From assembly GCF_904849725.1 (NCBI RefSeq), contig NC_058521.1, positions 343,898,638 through 343,962,637 on the forward strand: 64,000 bases of DNA, in the 5' to 3' direction. The translations under genes were made by a program, and so were the position numbers. The notes under the pieces are model-generated. The model made no database searches. It saw nothing but the letters and a program-made list of their open reading frames with translations, and was not told where the DNA came from. This stretch comes from Hordeum vulgare subsp. vulgare (Eukaryota; Streptophyta; Magnoliopsida; Poales; Poaceae). Positions 24,501 to 34,988 of this stretch are shown here, one piece after another; the stretch's first letter is position 1; each line of letters begins with the position of its first letter.

Positions 24501-24860
24501 GTCTTCAAATGTTATTGGTTCCAGCCGAAGAATACTAGAAGGACTCATGAACATATAGGGCTAGTCGAAATCAATCCAAGCACCCATTTAGATGTTCCCG
24601 ATGTCTATATTATGGCTCAACAAGCAACCCAAGTTTCTATCTACCGTGGGCATGCCAAAGTGATAAGAATCTGAATGGTTGGTATGTTGTTTATGAAGTG
24701 TCTCCATGTGGTAGACCACCTCCCCCCACATGAAGAGGATTATGAACCTCACATTAATCCAGACACCTATGACGGAGAATTCTTCCAAGAAACACGTCAT
24801 ACCAAGAAACGTTTCAAGAACCGTCGTGCTTCACCCCAAAACATGTAAGTAGATAGCGAT
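21525..24860 (+). pseudogene. TNP2-type CACTA transposase, multiply broken
   Basis: Pieces of a TNP2-family transposase occur in order. The N-terminal transposase-associated domain starts at the ATG at 21525 (RAWMYTC) and stops early at TGA 21612-21614. Next are the TNP2 N-terminal block (21863-22375), the core (22537-23280, with HGRFLCPLF and NIDMMHTEKNI, a hallmark segment), and the DUF4218-like part (23317-23619 continuing past 23665). A DUF4216-like part follows at 24264-24674 (IIVFKCYWF). Several in-frame stops (for example 23278-23280) and frameshifts near 22250-22540 separate them. A likely intron runs from GT at 24169 to AG at 24248. TNP2 proteins cut at CACTA ends in the nucleus. The family usually has roughly 800-1,100 residues; the pieces here would add up to that range, but the gene is dead. 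Confidence 0.88.
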
Positions 24861-25165
24861 AGTGAATCCGACTTCACCACTGAGCCACAACAAGCAGAGC
24901 CGGAACTATAAGAGGTTACTTTTGCGGATGACCTGTCAATGCTTGACCGATTACATAAAGGCCTTCCACAAATTCATGTCATTGAACTCGATGAGCATGC
25001 CATTCATGATGACACGCATGATAGTGATGATGATTATACATTTTATTGATCTAGAGTATTATTAATTTGTATGCATCCCAACTTAAATTATATATGTATG
25101 AGCTTATTTTGGTAATTTTATTTTTGACATTAGTCAAATCATGGATGTGATGTTTTTTTCATTAG

Positions 25166-25449
25166 TAAACAATGCAATCGACTCTTCAAAACCAAATATG
25201 TTGTCTATGTGCGAGAAGACCGGTCAACCCCCTCTGTCAATGCCTGTCTTTTCTGCGATAGGCACGGTGAGTTTCATTTCAATGGTCATTATAATATAGT
25301 ATTAACATTTGAGTGTCATGATGCTAACCAGACATTGCAAAATATATTTTCTGCAGAATAACTCCCAAGCGGCATCGCACGACCCTTCTCCAGGGCAACC
25401 GTCTCCAAACACAACCGGCCCAAGCGACCCTGGTGCTTCTCCTAGATAA
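25166..25449 (+). pseudogene. Possible last two exons of a CACTA-encoded gene
   Basis: An open stretch 25166-25266 ends at a GTGAG donor; a CTGCAG acceptor ends at 25356, and 25357-25449 stays open to TAA. Joined in phase, the two exons encode a Ser/Pro/Asn-rich tail. Its position after TNP2 fits either the 3' end of the transposase transcript or a second CACTA gene. There is no recognisable domain. The exon calls rest only on splice motifs and an open frame. Confidence 0.4.
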
Positions 25450-25786
25450 CCACGACGATATGTTTTCTCTAGTTCATTTATGACATAATTAGCTAATTCA
25501 GCTCCACAATGATGTAATTAGCTAATTTAGCTCCAAAATGACGTAATTAGCTAATTTATCCTCTTTCTTCTCCTCTTTAGCTTATTTTCCCAACAAATAC
25601 ATAGTTAGCTAATTATCCTCCAAATGACATAATGAGCTAATTTAGCTCCAAAATGACATAATTAGCTACTTTAGGTCCAAAATGACATAATTAGCTTATT
25701 AGGTAAAAAACATCACAAGGACATAATTAGCGAATCTTCCCCCTAAATGACATAATAAGATCAAAATAAGAAAAGAATGGTAAGCA

Positions 25787-25957
25787 TCCTCTTCCTCTTC
25801 TTCTTCTCCTTCTTCTTCTTCTTCTCCTTCTTCTTCTCCTCCTCCTTCTTCTTCTCCTTCTTCCTCTCCTCCTCCTCCTCCTCCTCCTCCTTCTTCTACT
25901 TCTTCTTCTTCTTCTTCTCCTTCTCCTCTTTCTTCTCCTCTTTCTTCTTCTCCTTAG
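25787..25957. repeat. CTT/CCT microsatellite 1
   Basis: Pure pyrimidine run of CTT and CCT triplets on +, within the CACTA array. It causes a poly-Arg false ORF on - and a Ser/Phe false ORF on +. Confidence 0.95.
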
Positions 25958-26176
25958 CTTATTTTCCAAAAAAAGACACACTTAGCTAATTATCCTCCAA
26001 AATGACATAATTAGCTATTTGAGCTCCAAAATGACATAATTAGGTACTTTAGCTCCAAAACGACATAATTAGCTTAGTTTGGTAAAAACATCACAAGAAC
26101 CTTTTTTTAGCTCATAACTTAGGTATCTCCCTCCTAAATGACATAATAAGCTCAAAATAAGAAAAGTATTGTAATC

Positions 26177-26300
26177 ATCCTCTTCCTCTTCTTCTTCTCC
26201 TCTTGTTCTTCTCCTCCTCCTTCTTCTCCTTCTTTTTCTCCTTCCTCTTATCCTCCTCCTCCTTCTTCTTCTTCTTATTCTTCCTCTTCTTCTTCCTCCG
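26177..26300. repeat. CTT/CCT microsatellite 2
   Basis: Second pyrimidine tract, less pure, in the repeated larger unit of the CACTA array. Confidence 0.9.
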
Positions 26301-26720
26301 AAATGTCCTAATTAGCTAATTTAGCTCCAAAATGACATAATTAGCTACTTTATCTCCAAAATGACATAATTAGCTTGGTTAGGTAAAAAACATAACAAGA
26401 ACCTTGGTTAGGTGATAACTTATTGTATCTTCGTCCTAAATGAGATAATAAGCTCAAAATGGCATAAGAACCTCGGTAAAATCGTAAATGTTAGCTTGTT
26501 TTCCTCTAAAATGACATAATTAGCTTAGTTAGGTCAAAAATGGCATAAGAACATTTGTTACAGCATAAATGTCAAATAGTTAGCTTATTTTCAACCAAAA
26601 TGACGTAATTAGCTTAGTTAGGACAAAAATGGCATAAGAACCTTTGTTAGCTCAAAAAGGTTATATACTTTGTTTATTTTCCTCCAAAATGACATAATAA
26701 GCTAAAAAAGGTCATACATT

Positions 26721-26999
26721 GTTCTTCTTCTTCTAACTTTCTTATTCCCAATTTGCATATTATATTTACTACGTGGAAGGAGGCATTGATGGACTGCTTT
26801 AGTTTTTGTTTTCATTTGAGTTCACGAAGAATGTGGAACTATATGTATGTATATATGGATGAATAGTGTAAAACTTTGTATGTTGGTTCTTTCGATATAT
26901 GTGTTGTGACTTATGTAATATATGTGACGTGAAATATATGTATATCATATAAGTGCTGTGAAATAACATAAAATAAACAAAATAGTGACAATATGGGCT
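26721..26999. other. A/T-rich spacer in the CACTA right half
   Basis: No ORF or clear repeat beyond ATATATG-type low complexity. It precedes the right subterminal repeats. Confidence 0.4.
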
Positions 27000-27443
27000 C
27001 TTTGCAGTCTGCTAGCTGATGGCAAAGGCCTTGGCCATCACCTGGCAAACGGCAAAGGGGAGACATGGCAGATAGCTACGCAAACTGGGCAGCTGTCCAT
27101 ATGGGTACTTTGCCATTTGCTGCCCCCTCAAGCAGACGACAAAGACGCTAAAGATGGCAGACGGCAAAGAGGCTAAAGAAGGCAGACGACAAAGAGGCTA
27201 AAGAAGGTAGACGAAAAAGAGCTTACAGAAGGGAGACGACAAAGAGCTCCCTTAGCCACCTAACGGAGTAGCTGCCTATCGGCTGGCGTCTAAACATCTT
27301 TGCCGTCTGTTTGCACCTCTGACTAGCAGCAAATCGCACTGATGTCCGCTTTGTCCAGGAAGACGACAAAGAAGGAAATTTACCGACGACAGTAGTCGTA
27401 GAAGTTTTGCCGACAGGAGGCTGACAGCAAAGGCCTTTGCCGA
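27000..27443 (-). repeat. CACTA right subterminal repeats
   Basis: At least eight copies or variants of GCAGACGGCAAAG and GACGACAAAGAGG, some in opposite orientation (TTTGCCGTCTG near 27300). They mirror the left subterminal block and are cut by the solo LTR at 27444. Confidence 0.85.
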
Positions 27444-28961
27444 TGATGACCCACAAGTATGGGGGATTTATCGTAGTCCTTTCGATCAGTAAGAGTGTCG
27501 AGCCCAACGAGGAGCACAAGGAAATGACAAATGCTTTTCACCAAGGTATTCTCTGCAAGCACTGAAATTATCAGTAACAGATAGTTGCAGGATAAGATAA
27601 TTCGTAATGGGTAACAAGTAACAATAGTAACAAAGGTGCAGCAAGATGGCCCAATCCCTTTTGTAGCAAGGGACAATCCTGGAAGAACTCTTATATAAGG
27701 TAAAACGCTCCCGAGGACACATGGGAATTTCTGTCAAGCTAGTTTTCATCATGTTCATATGATTCACGTTCGCTACTTTGATAATTTGATATGTGGGTGG
27801 ACCAGTGCTTGGGTGCTGTCCTTAATTGGACAAACATCCGACTTATGATTAACCCCTCTCGGAAGCATCCGCAACTAAGAAAGAAGAATTAAGAAAAAGT
27901 CTAACCATAGCATTAAACTGGTGCATCCAAATCAGCCCCTTACGAAGCAAGGCATACACTAGGGTTTAAGCTTCTGTCACTCTAGCAACCCATCATCTAC
28001 TTATTACTTCCCAATGCCTTCCTCTAGGCCCAAATAATGCTGAACTATCATGTAGTCGATGTTCACATAACACTACTAGAGGAAAGACTACATACAACAC
28101 ATCAAAATATTGAACGAATACCAAATTCACATGACTACTTATAGCAAGACTTATCCCATGTCCTGAGGAACAAATGTAACTATAAAGAAAGCATAATTAT
28201 GTTCATGATCAGAGAGGTATTGAATAGCATTAAGGATCTGAATATGTTCTTCCACCAAGTAATCCAACTAGCATCAACTACAAGGAGTAATTAACACTAC
28301 TAGCAATCTTACAAGTACCAATCGGAGTCGCGGGACGGAGACTGGGTACAAGAGATGAACTAGGGTTTGGAGATGAGATGGTGCTGATGAATATGTTGAT
28401 CGAGATGAGTCCCCTCCGATGAGAGGAGTGTTGGTGATGACGATGGCGACGATTTCCCCGTCCGGGAGGGAAGTTTCCTCGGCAGGACGGCCCTGCCGGA
28501 GCTCTAAATTGGTTTTGCTCAAGTTCCGCCTCGTGGCAGCGGTGTTTCTTCCAGAAAGCTCTCTCTTGATTTTCTGTGGGACGAAATCATCCATATAGAA
28601 GAAGATGGGAGCTGGATGGGAAACAGGGGGCCCACGAGCCCCGAGGCGCGCCTAGGGGGGTGGGTGCGACTGGCAGGCTCATGACCAGCTATGGCTCCCC
28701 TCCAGTATTTCTTCCGCCAAGTGTTTTTTATATTCCAAAATAATTCCTCGCTGATTTTCACGGCTTTTGGAGTTGTGCAGAATAGGTATCTCAAACTTGA
28801 TCCTTTTCCATCCCAGAATTCCAGTTGGCGGCATTCTCCCTCTTCATGTAAACCTTATAAAATAAGAGAGAAAAGGCATAAGTATTGTATCATAATGTGT
28901 AATAACAGCCCATAATGCGATAAATATCAATATAAAAGGATGATGCAAAATGGACGTATCA
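27444..28961 (-). mobile_element. Fatima-like solo LTR inside the CACTA right end
   Basis: On + it starts TGATGACCCACAAG and ends TTTTGCATC-type sequence inverted (TGGACGTATCA). This is the inverse of the LTR at 39375-40907 and 47045-48577. It is 1,518 bp, against 1,533 bp for those LTRs. The flanking TSD is GCCGA (27439-27443) and ACCGA (28962-28966), one mismatch. The CACTA right terminus (28962-29027) follows directly. Confidence 0.88.
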
Positions 28962-29027
28962 ACCGACAATGGAACACCCCTTTGCCGTATGCTTTGGGAG
29001 ACGTGAAAGAAGTTGATTCCTGTAGTG
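28962..29027 (-). repeat. CACTA right terminus
   Basis: Contains CTTTGCCGTATG and ends TTGATTCCTGTAGTG, the inverse of the left CACTACTGGAATTCAG with two or three mismatches. The TSD TAT follows at 29028-29030. Confidence 0.88.
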
Positions 29028-29030
29028 TAT

Positions 29031-29640
29031 CCTATTGTTATTATTGTAAGAATTACCTTAGGAATTACCATAATTGTTGGAGGGATAATGAGGATATGGC
29101 TGAGGGTTGAAATTACGTCTATAAGCGTTGTTCTTGGAATTGTTTCTGGAGATAAAGTTCACATCTATAGGATCATTATTTTGTTCAATCAAAGTTAAAG
29201 TGGCACATGATTATGAACATGAGCATTTGTACTACCAAACATATTCATATGAGCATCCATCTTATTACTAAAAGTAGTGATTTCTTTGACGAAATTTACC
29301 TTCTTACCTGTTGCAGCTTTTTTGGTGTGGCATTAAGAATTATATGTGATCATATTATCAAGATGTTTTGTAGATTTTTCTAATTTAATTACCATAAAAG
29401 TACCACTTGCAGCTCAGTCTATAAGATTGCTAAAAGCAAAGTTTAGTCCTTCATTATGTTTTTGGATTATCATGAATAAGGTTAAACTATTAGTGGGATA
29501 ATTTCTAATCATCATTTTCATTCTCTCCAATGTTGGGCAACATGTTCTTGCTCAAGTTGCTTAAAGTTTACAATTTGATTTATAAGAGAACTAATATTTG
29601 TGGGAGGAAAACATTTGGTAATAAAACCATATTTATAAGA
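29031..29640 (-). pseudogene. Gag remnant of the inverted Sabrina-like element, upstream part
   Basis: On - the segment reads as an Athila-type gag. The clearest block is FPPTNISSLINQIVNFKQLE at 29640-29540, the conserved capsid-domain region, followed by decayed sequence to the CACTA insertion. Similarity ends abruptly near 29640, upstream of the conserved block, where an unrelated GC-rich segment begins. Confidence 0.7.
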
Positions 29641-30390
29641 GACAAAGGGGAGGGGAGGCACGCCGACGGTGTCTTCGACACCCTCGTGGCCAGGTGAATG
29701 TAGAAATGCCTTCGTGGCATCACCCCTTACCTGGTGGGGGTCGAACGACCGACGGGGAGGACCTGAGACACCGGCGATGGCGTGGCCGCGTCGGAGATGC
29801 TTCAGGTGGTGCTGGATATGGGTGCTACAAACAAGGGAAACATCCGGGGAGAGTTGGAGAAGCTTCCTGAGCTCACTATGGTCACGGAGGAGGTGAGAGG
29901 AGCGCGAGAGCTGGCCTGTAGCCTGAGATCGACTGAGATCTGAAGCGGCAGCGCCTCGGTTAATCTCTACCAACGGGGCTCTCCTTGCTAAGTGGAGTGG
30001 CTAGGGGCTCGATTTAGGGTCTCGAGGAGAGGGTTGAGGTGTTGGAGTGAAGGGGGAGGGCCTATTTATAGGCCAGTAACGGTGCACCGAGCGGGGAGTG
30101 CCGGTGGTTTCACCACGTGTGCAGGAGAGGGAGAGAGAGCTCGGGGCCGAAACCCCGATTCCGTGAACGTGGTTTGGAACTCAAGAGACTCAATGGGAGG
30201 GAGCAAGGCATGTGTGCACGCGTGCTGCGGGGCCGCGCCATACCAACCGAATCGGGTGCGCGCGGGCATGCGTCGCCTAAGTCAGTAAAGAGGGGGAAAA
30301 GGGGGACTGAGGCTGTCCTAAGTCGGATGGTTGTCGGGGACGTGGTGAGACACCGGAGGTGAGATCGAGCGCCCATCAGATTCGGCCTGA
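29641..30390. other. Unassigned GC-rich segment with a TATA-like palindrome
   Basis: About 750 bp between the truncated Sabrina gag and the LARD LTR fragment. On - it contains GGCCTATAAATAGGCC (30060-30075), then C-rich leader-like sequence, then a GTAAG donor-like site near 29730. This resembles the promoter/leader part of a long gypsy LTR in inverted orientation, but it does not match the LARD LTR at 57623. It could be an LTR fragment of another family or a captured genic piece. No protein is recognised. Confidence 0.4.
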
Positions 30391-30399
30391 GTAGTTTTT

Positions 30400-30748
30400 T
30401 TTCTTTTCGCGTGCGACATAATTCTTTTTCAGAAAAATGCATTTTTTAAAAAGCCCATAGTTCTTAAACCGTGCGTCGGATCCCGATAAGTTATATATGT
30501 AGACTATGTAGAATTTCTCGTAAATTAATATTTTCCAGCTCCCAAGCATATTTAAAGTTGTTTAGTGTGTTGTTTGCATCGGTTTACGTGTCCACGTGTT
30601 GGAAACGGTTTATGTCGTAGTTAATTAACTGTTGCTCCATTGGAGATGAGCCATATATGTAAATGGACTAGAACGACGAGTAAAATGAAGTGAACCACTT
30701 TGGTTTGCCTGTTAACAAACATAAAATGTGGTTAGGACAAATCTGGAC
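30400..30748 (+). repeat. LARD-like 5' LTR, fragment 1
   Basis: Aligns with 58945-59193 of the 3' LTR (shared AACATAAAATGTGGTTAGGA and GATGAGCCATATATGTAAAT). It has about 75 bp around 30470-30545 that the 3' LTR lacks. It ends in the TSD TGGAC at 30744-30748. Confidence 0.85.
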
Positions 30749-33700
30749 TGTCACAGCCCTAGTTTCACTTTGCTTGCCAAGCATTCATGCATGCATATTT
30801 AAATTCTTTTGAATTTGAAACGGGGAAGTGATCAAGCCTGAGAAACCAAAATTTTGTGAAATATGCAATATAAAAATTGCTTCAAATAGTTCCAGGAAAA
30901 TGTCCCCGGTTTTCCAATAAATAATTGGCATGATATAAAGTTGTCAACCAATATTTTTGGATCAGAGAAACATTTATTTTGGACCTTTGATTTAATCTAA
31001 CAATTATTTTCAATGGAATTATATTGATATATATAATATAATTCCATAATTCTTGAGAATAAATGTGTGGCATTAGATAATTATATTATGCCACCTAAAA
31101 ATATTATCAGGGTTTTATAAAAATGATTTTAACTATTTTCAAATCAAAACAAATGTCAGAAAAACAAATAAAAGAATCAAAATAAAAAAAGCAGGAAGGC
31201 TTACCTGGCACTCCTGCCAGGCCCACCCCAACAGGGGCCTCCATGTCGTCTTCCTCCTCCTGCCATTAGGAAGAGGAGAAGGCAAGCACGACGGCAGCTA
31301 CTGGCGCCACCTCCTGCTTCGCCCTGGCGCTTCCCCCTTGCATCCCCATGCCAGCAACCCCCCTCCTCTCCCTTATCTCCTCCTCCTATCTCCATTTCCC
31401 TCTTGTCCCGAGTTTTCCTGACCTCCCCCTCGCTGCCATTGCCGAGCTCGAGCTCGAGCTCGCCACCGTCCTCTCACCGTAGCAGTGCCCCCCGAGCAGT
31501 CCATCATCCCCGCATCATCGAGCAGCTCCTCCCTATCGAAGGAATCAAGCCACAACCCCCTGTAGCATCGCTGTCGTCACCGTTTTCCCCTCCGGCCATC
31601 GAAGACCGCCGCCGTTGATCCGGCCTGCCCCGAGCATCCTCGTGCAAGCTGAGCCCCCCTCGTCACCACCATGAGCTCTCCGTTCTTTCCCCCCATGCTC
31701 TCACGTGCCCCTAGCCGCAGCCCCCTCAAGGCCGAGCTCCTGCCTCCGCACGCCTCGTCGTCGGTGCCTCCTCCGGCTGCCCCAGGTCCTATGTGTTGCC
31801 CTGCTAGATCGGCCGCTCCGCCAGCTCTTTATAGACGCAAATCGCGTGCAAAATGGTCCTTTGTACCGCCGGTTAGGGTATCTCCGGCAATCCCTCAGTC
31901 GCGGTTTGGTCGCCGCGGGCCAACTCCGGTGGGGACCGACGTGGCTGGTCATTAGGGCTTAATCCCCATCCCAAGATACACTGCTAGAGGGCCCCACGCC
32001 TGGTCAAACCCCAATTAGGGGCTGGTTAGCGCGGGTTTAGCCCTGGGTCACTGACCAGTGGGCCCCACTGGTCAGGTTTAACCTGGACCGGCTGGTTGAC
32101 CTGCTGACGGAGGAATGACATCAGCCTAACGCAGTAAGTCAAGTTCTGGTTTTAGATAATTCTAGAAAAATAGAAAAACATTGAAAATTCATAGAAATTA
32201 AAATATAACTCGGATGAAAATAATTTATATATGAAAAATCATCAGACAAGTGCAAGGAGTTGAATGGTACCATTTGCATGCATGTTTGAACAATTTAAAC
32301 TTGCTGAATATGACAATTACACAATAGGCATATAAATGCTTATATTTGCAGTTTAGACTTGATCTATATCGATCAAATAAACCCCAAATAACTTTTGATC
32401 ACTTGCATTAGATAAAACCAACATCATGTTAACATGCCATGCTCATGCATTATTGTGAAGCATTTGTCGTGCCTAATTTATTCTCTGTTGATTTTATTGA
32501 TAGACCTTGGGAGATCTAGTTATTACCAACGTCAAAGAACATCTGAGTTCTTCTAATCAACAAGCAAGCAAGACCCCCTTGAGCATTCCGATACAACCCA
32601 CTCTCTCACTCTTGCTCTCATATCAATGCATTAGTACATAAAGATTCAACTGCTACTTATTTTACGGTAGATGAACCCATTCCTTTGCATGACCTATCTT
32701 TGTCACAGTAAATAGCTAAACCAAGCAACCTGGCATACTTGGTAAATGCTTGAGCCATGTTGTGCCATTACCCTGATATGCTTGCTATGCTTAGAATTGA
32801 GATGGTCTGATCATCTGTATGATGAATTGGAATAATCATGTCCTATAGATGAGAGTTAAGTGTGTGAACCTGTTTTGGTAAAGGTAGCGATGAGAGGCCA
32901 TGTAGGAGTACATGGTGGGTTGTCTCATTGATACCGCACTTAGGACCTGAGATCTTGTGTTGGTGTTCCAAGACTAGATAGTACCGCACATTGGGTTTCG
33001 GTATCTCGACCCCTCTCGGCCTATTAACTAATCTGTTCTCAGTCCAGGAGTCGCAATAGTTCGAAATGTTCATAGGTTGTCGCACGACGTGCTAAGTGGA
33101 TGTACGGTCCAACCAGGATGAGGTTGGGGCCCTGCTCACATCGTTTGAGGCAATATTGGAAACCTCGGCTAGACTTCCATTATGGGTTCCAACTCATATA
33201 GTCGACTGCCTTGGGCGTGAGTCATTGTAGGTTAACGTTCGTGGCCGACTCCCTCGCTGGGCTTCCGCTTGAAGGTTGCCGAGGTGCTTGTTTTATGTGC
33301 ACATGGCGATAAGTGGCGAAAGCATGTGTGACGAAGTACACCCCTGCAGGGTAATTATCTATTCCAATAGCCGCGTCCTCGGATATGGACTACTTGGATA
33401 CTTACATGGTTCATAGATAACTTTAACGGATACTTTAAAATGGTGCAGATAAGTCTGAGTGCTATGGATGGCCTTCTCGTAGGATGACATGAGAGGATCC
33501 ATGGTGGTGTATTGATGTGGTGGATATGTGGACTCGTGTGCCCTCTCTTGTAGGGAGACGAGAGAGGTATAAAACATTGTTGTAGTTTAGGTTAGCCAAT
33601 AGTCAAAGCTGGCTTTTCTACAGTAAACCCCACAACCCCGTTCATTGATACATGTTGCATATGTAGTTAGTTTTGATGTAAGTCTTGTTGAGTACCTTCG

Positions 33701-34544
33701 TACTCACTTTTTCTTATTTTCATTTTTGCAGAGATAGTCCTTGTTCTCTCTACGTTCTCCTGTTGACGTTAACATCGATGGAATAGCTTGGGAACCCAGA
33801 TAGCGGTCTGGCTCCTATGGTAGGGTCGTTGTAGCTTTCCAAGCTCTTCCAGTCGCTTTTAATAGATGTTTGTACCCAGTCATGTAACTTCTGCTTGATG
33901 CTTGTATGCTCTGAATGTTGGGTCACGTGACCCCTCTATTTGTAACATTATACTATGTTGTCTCTTCGGAACTTATTGAATAAATGATGAGTCATAGAGT
34001 TATGTTGTGATGCCATTGTTGTATCTACACATATCATGCATAGTGTGTGTATGATTGAAGTGCATTGGTATATATGGGATTCGACACCTAGTTGTGTGCC
34101 TATAGTATTACTCTTTGTAGGGAAATACCTCTTTGTAATTCCACGGAGCCTTCATAGCTTCCTACTGCTTCAGACACATTGATTGACCGGCATGTATCCT
34201 TCTCTGCTGTTGTGTCTGTCCCCTCACGGAAATGTAACGCGGTGTAATGGAGTCCATGTAGCTTGCTGCTACTCGTCTACGCACGTTGTTGACTGACACC
34301 TGCTTTGTTGGGTTATGTATGTCTGTCCCTGTACAGATGTGCCACGTGGGTTTATAACTTGACATGTCGACCCGGGTTCTCTGACATATAATTGTTGGCG
34401 ACATAATCATATACCTGAGCCAAAAGGCGCAAACAGTCCCAGCCAAGGTAAGGTGGCAGCCGTGGTGATTACCGTGCGTGAGGCCACAAAGTGATATGAT
34501 GCGTTACAAGCTGGAATTGTATGGTTAGGATCAGGGTCCCGACA
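30749..34544 (+). repeat. Chromovirus-like 5' LTR
   Basis: 3,796 bp. It contains a GC-rich core at about 31200-32000 with a (GAGCTC)n run at 31444-31462 that recurs at 49318-49336 in the 3' LTR. A hand comparison of the first 225 bases of the two LTRs shows about 14 differences. Confidence 0.92.
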
Positions 34545-34548
34545 GCGT

Positions 34549-34560
34549 TGGTATCAGAGC
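34549..34560 (+). other. Primer-binding site (initiator Met-tRNA)
   Basis: TGGTATCAGAGC begins 4 bases after the 5' LTR. It is the classic plant initiator-Met primer site. Confidence 0.92.
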
Positions 34561-34988
34561 TTGACTGTGTGTAGGATTACCAAGCCAAATTGGTTGATGT
34601 TGAGTCTAGTAGCACTATAGTTATATAAGGAATTCATTGTGGAAAGGGAACGTAGATTCTTTTACTTCTTTCCTCAAGTCACTCTATTATGAGTTACCCT
34701 CTTCTCTTCTACGGGGATTAAGGGCTAGGCTTCTTACCTATCTGCTAGGATTAGGAGTTACTAAACCATGGACTTATACGATGGTCGGGTGTCAAACATG
34801 TTTCCATTTGGAATTGTGAGAAGTGATGCCTATGTTCTTGTTGCAGCTTGAATCCATGATGTTGAGTTGTTATGTTGCCCAAATCTCTTGCAGGTTGCCT
34901 CATATTTCATGCCGGTACAGTCGTTATGTTGTCCGATTTTTCCTAGGAATGTGGTGTTTTAGCGTTCTTCCTTGTTCCTGAACCATAG
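34561..34988 (+). other. Leader between primer site and gag
   Basis: About 430 bp of untranslated leader. A small ORF at 34637-34819 has no recognisable motif and is probably chance. Confidence 0.5.

Larger units (their letters stand above)
25470..26720. repeat. Tandem array of AAATGACATAATTAGCTAA units
   Basis: Around twenty imperfect copies of CCAAAATGACATAATTAGCT(A/T), usually separated by 8-12 bases such as ATTTAGCT. The motif is built on the palindrome TTAGCTAA. The array includes two pyrimidine microsatellites. A larger unit repeats: CCTAAATGACATAATAAG followed by AAAATAAGAAAAG and a CTT tract occurs near 25742 and again near 26133. Confidence 0.85.
19017..29027 (+). mobile_element. 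CACTA (En/Spm-type) DNA transposon
   Basis: The left end is CACTACTGGAATTCAG and the right end is TTGATTCCTGTAGTG, an imperfect terminal inverted repeat. A 3-bp TSD (TAT) flanks both. Subterminal repeats based on GCAGACGGCAAAG lie at both ends (about 19050-19330 and 27000-27440). Inside are a broken TNP2 transposase on +, a possible last exon pair of another gene, several low-complexity tracts and a solo LTR at 27444-28961. Without the solo LTR the element is about 8.5 kb. It is inserted in the gag region of the inverted Sabrina-like element. The transposase is too damaged to act. Confidence 0.92.
14292..29640 (-). mobile_element. Truncated inverted Sabrina-like element, hosting a CACTA transposon
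   Basis: Read on the minus strand: gag remnant (29640 to 29031), then after the CACTA insertion more gag and aspartic protease (18952 to 18220), a long non-coding tail (18180 to 15485), a polypurine tract and the 3' LTR (15464 to about 14292). The far part of the LTR and the 5' half of the element are missing. The LTR is more decayed than the other Sabrina-like copies in the window. Unlike the left copy, this one has gag-protease rather than the 278-1060 type ORF. Confidence 0.75.

Noticed and set aside
25727..25981. Poly-arginine ORF on -
   Set aside because: It is the complement of the CTT/CCT microsatellite.
29518..29973. 151-residue ORF on - as a host gene fused to gag
   Set aside because: Only the downstream third is gag; the upstream part is the unassigned GC-rich segment with no domain. 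The frame crosses a rearrangement joint by chance.
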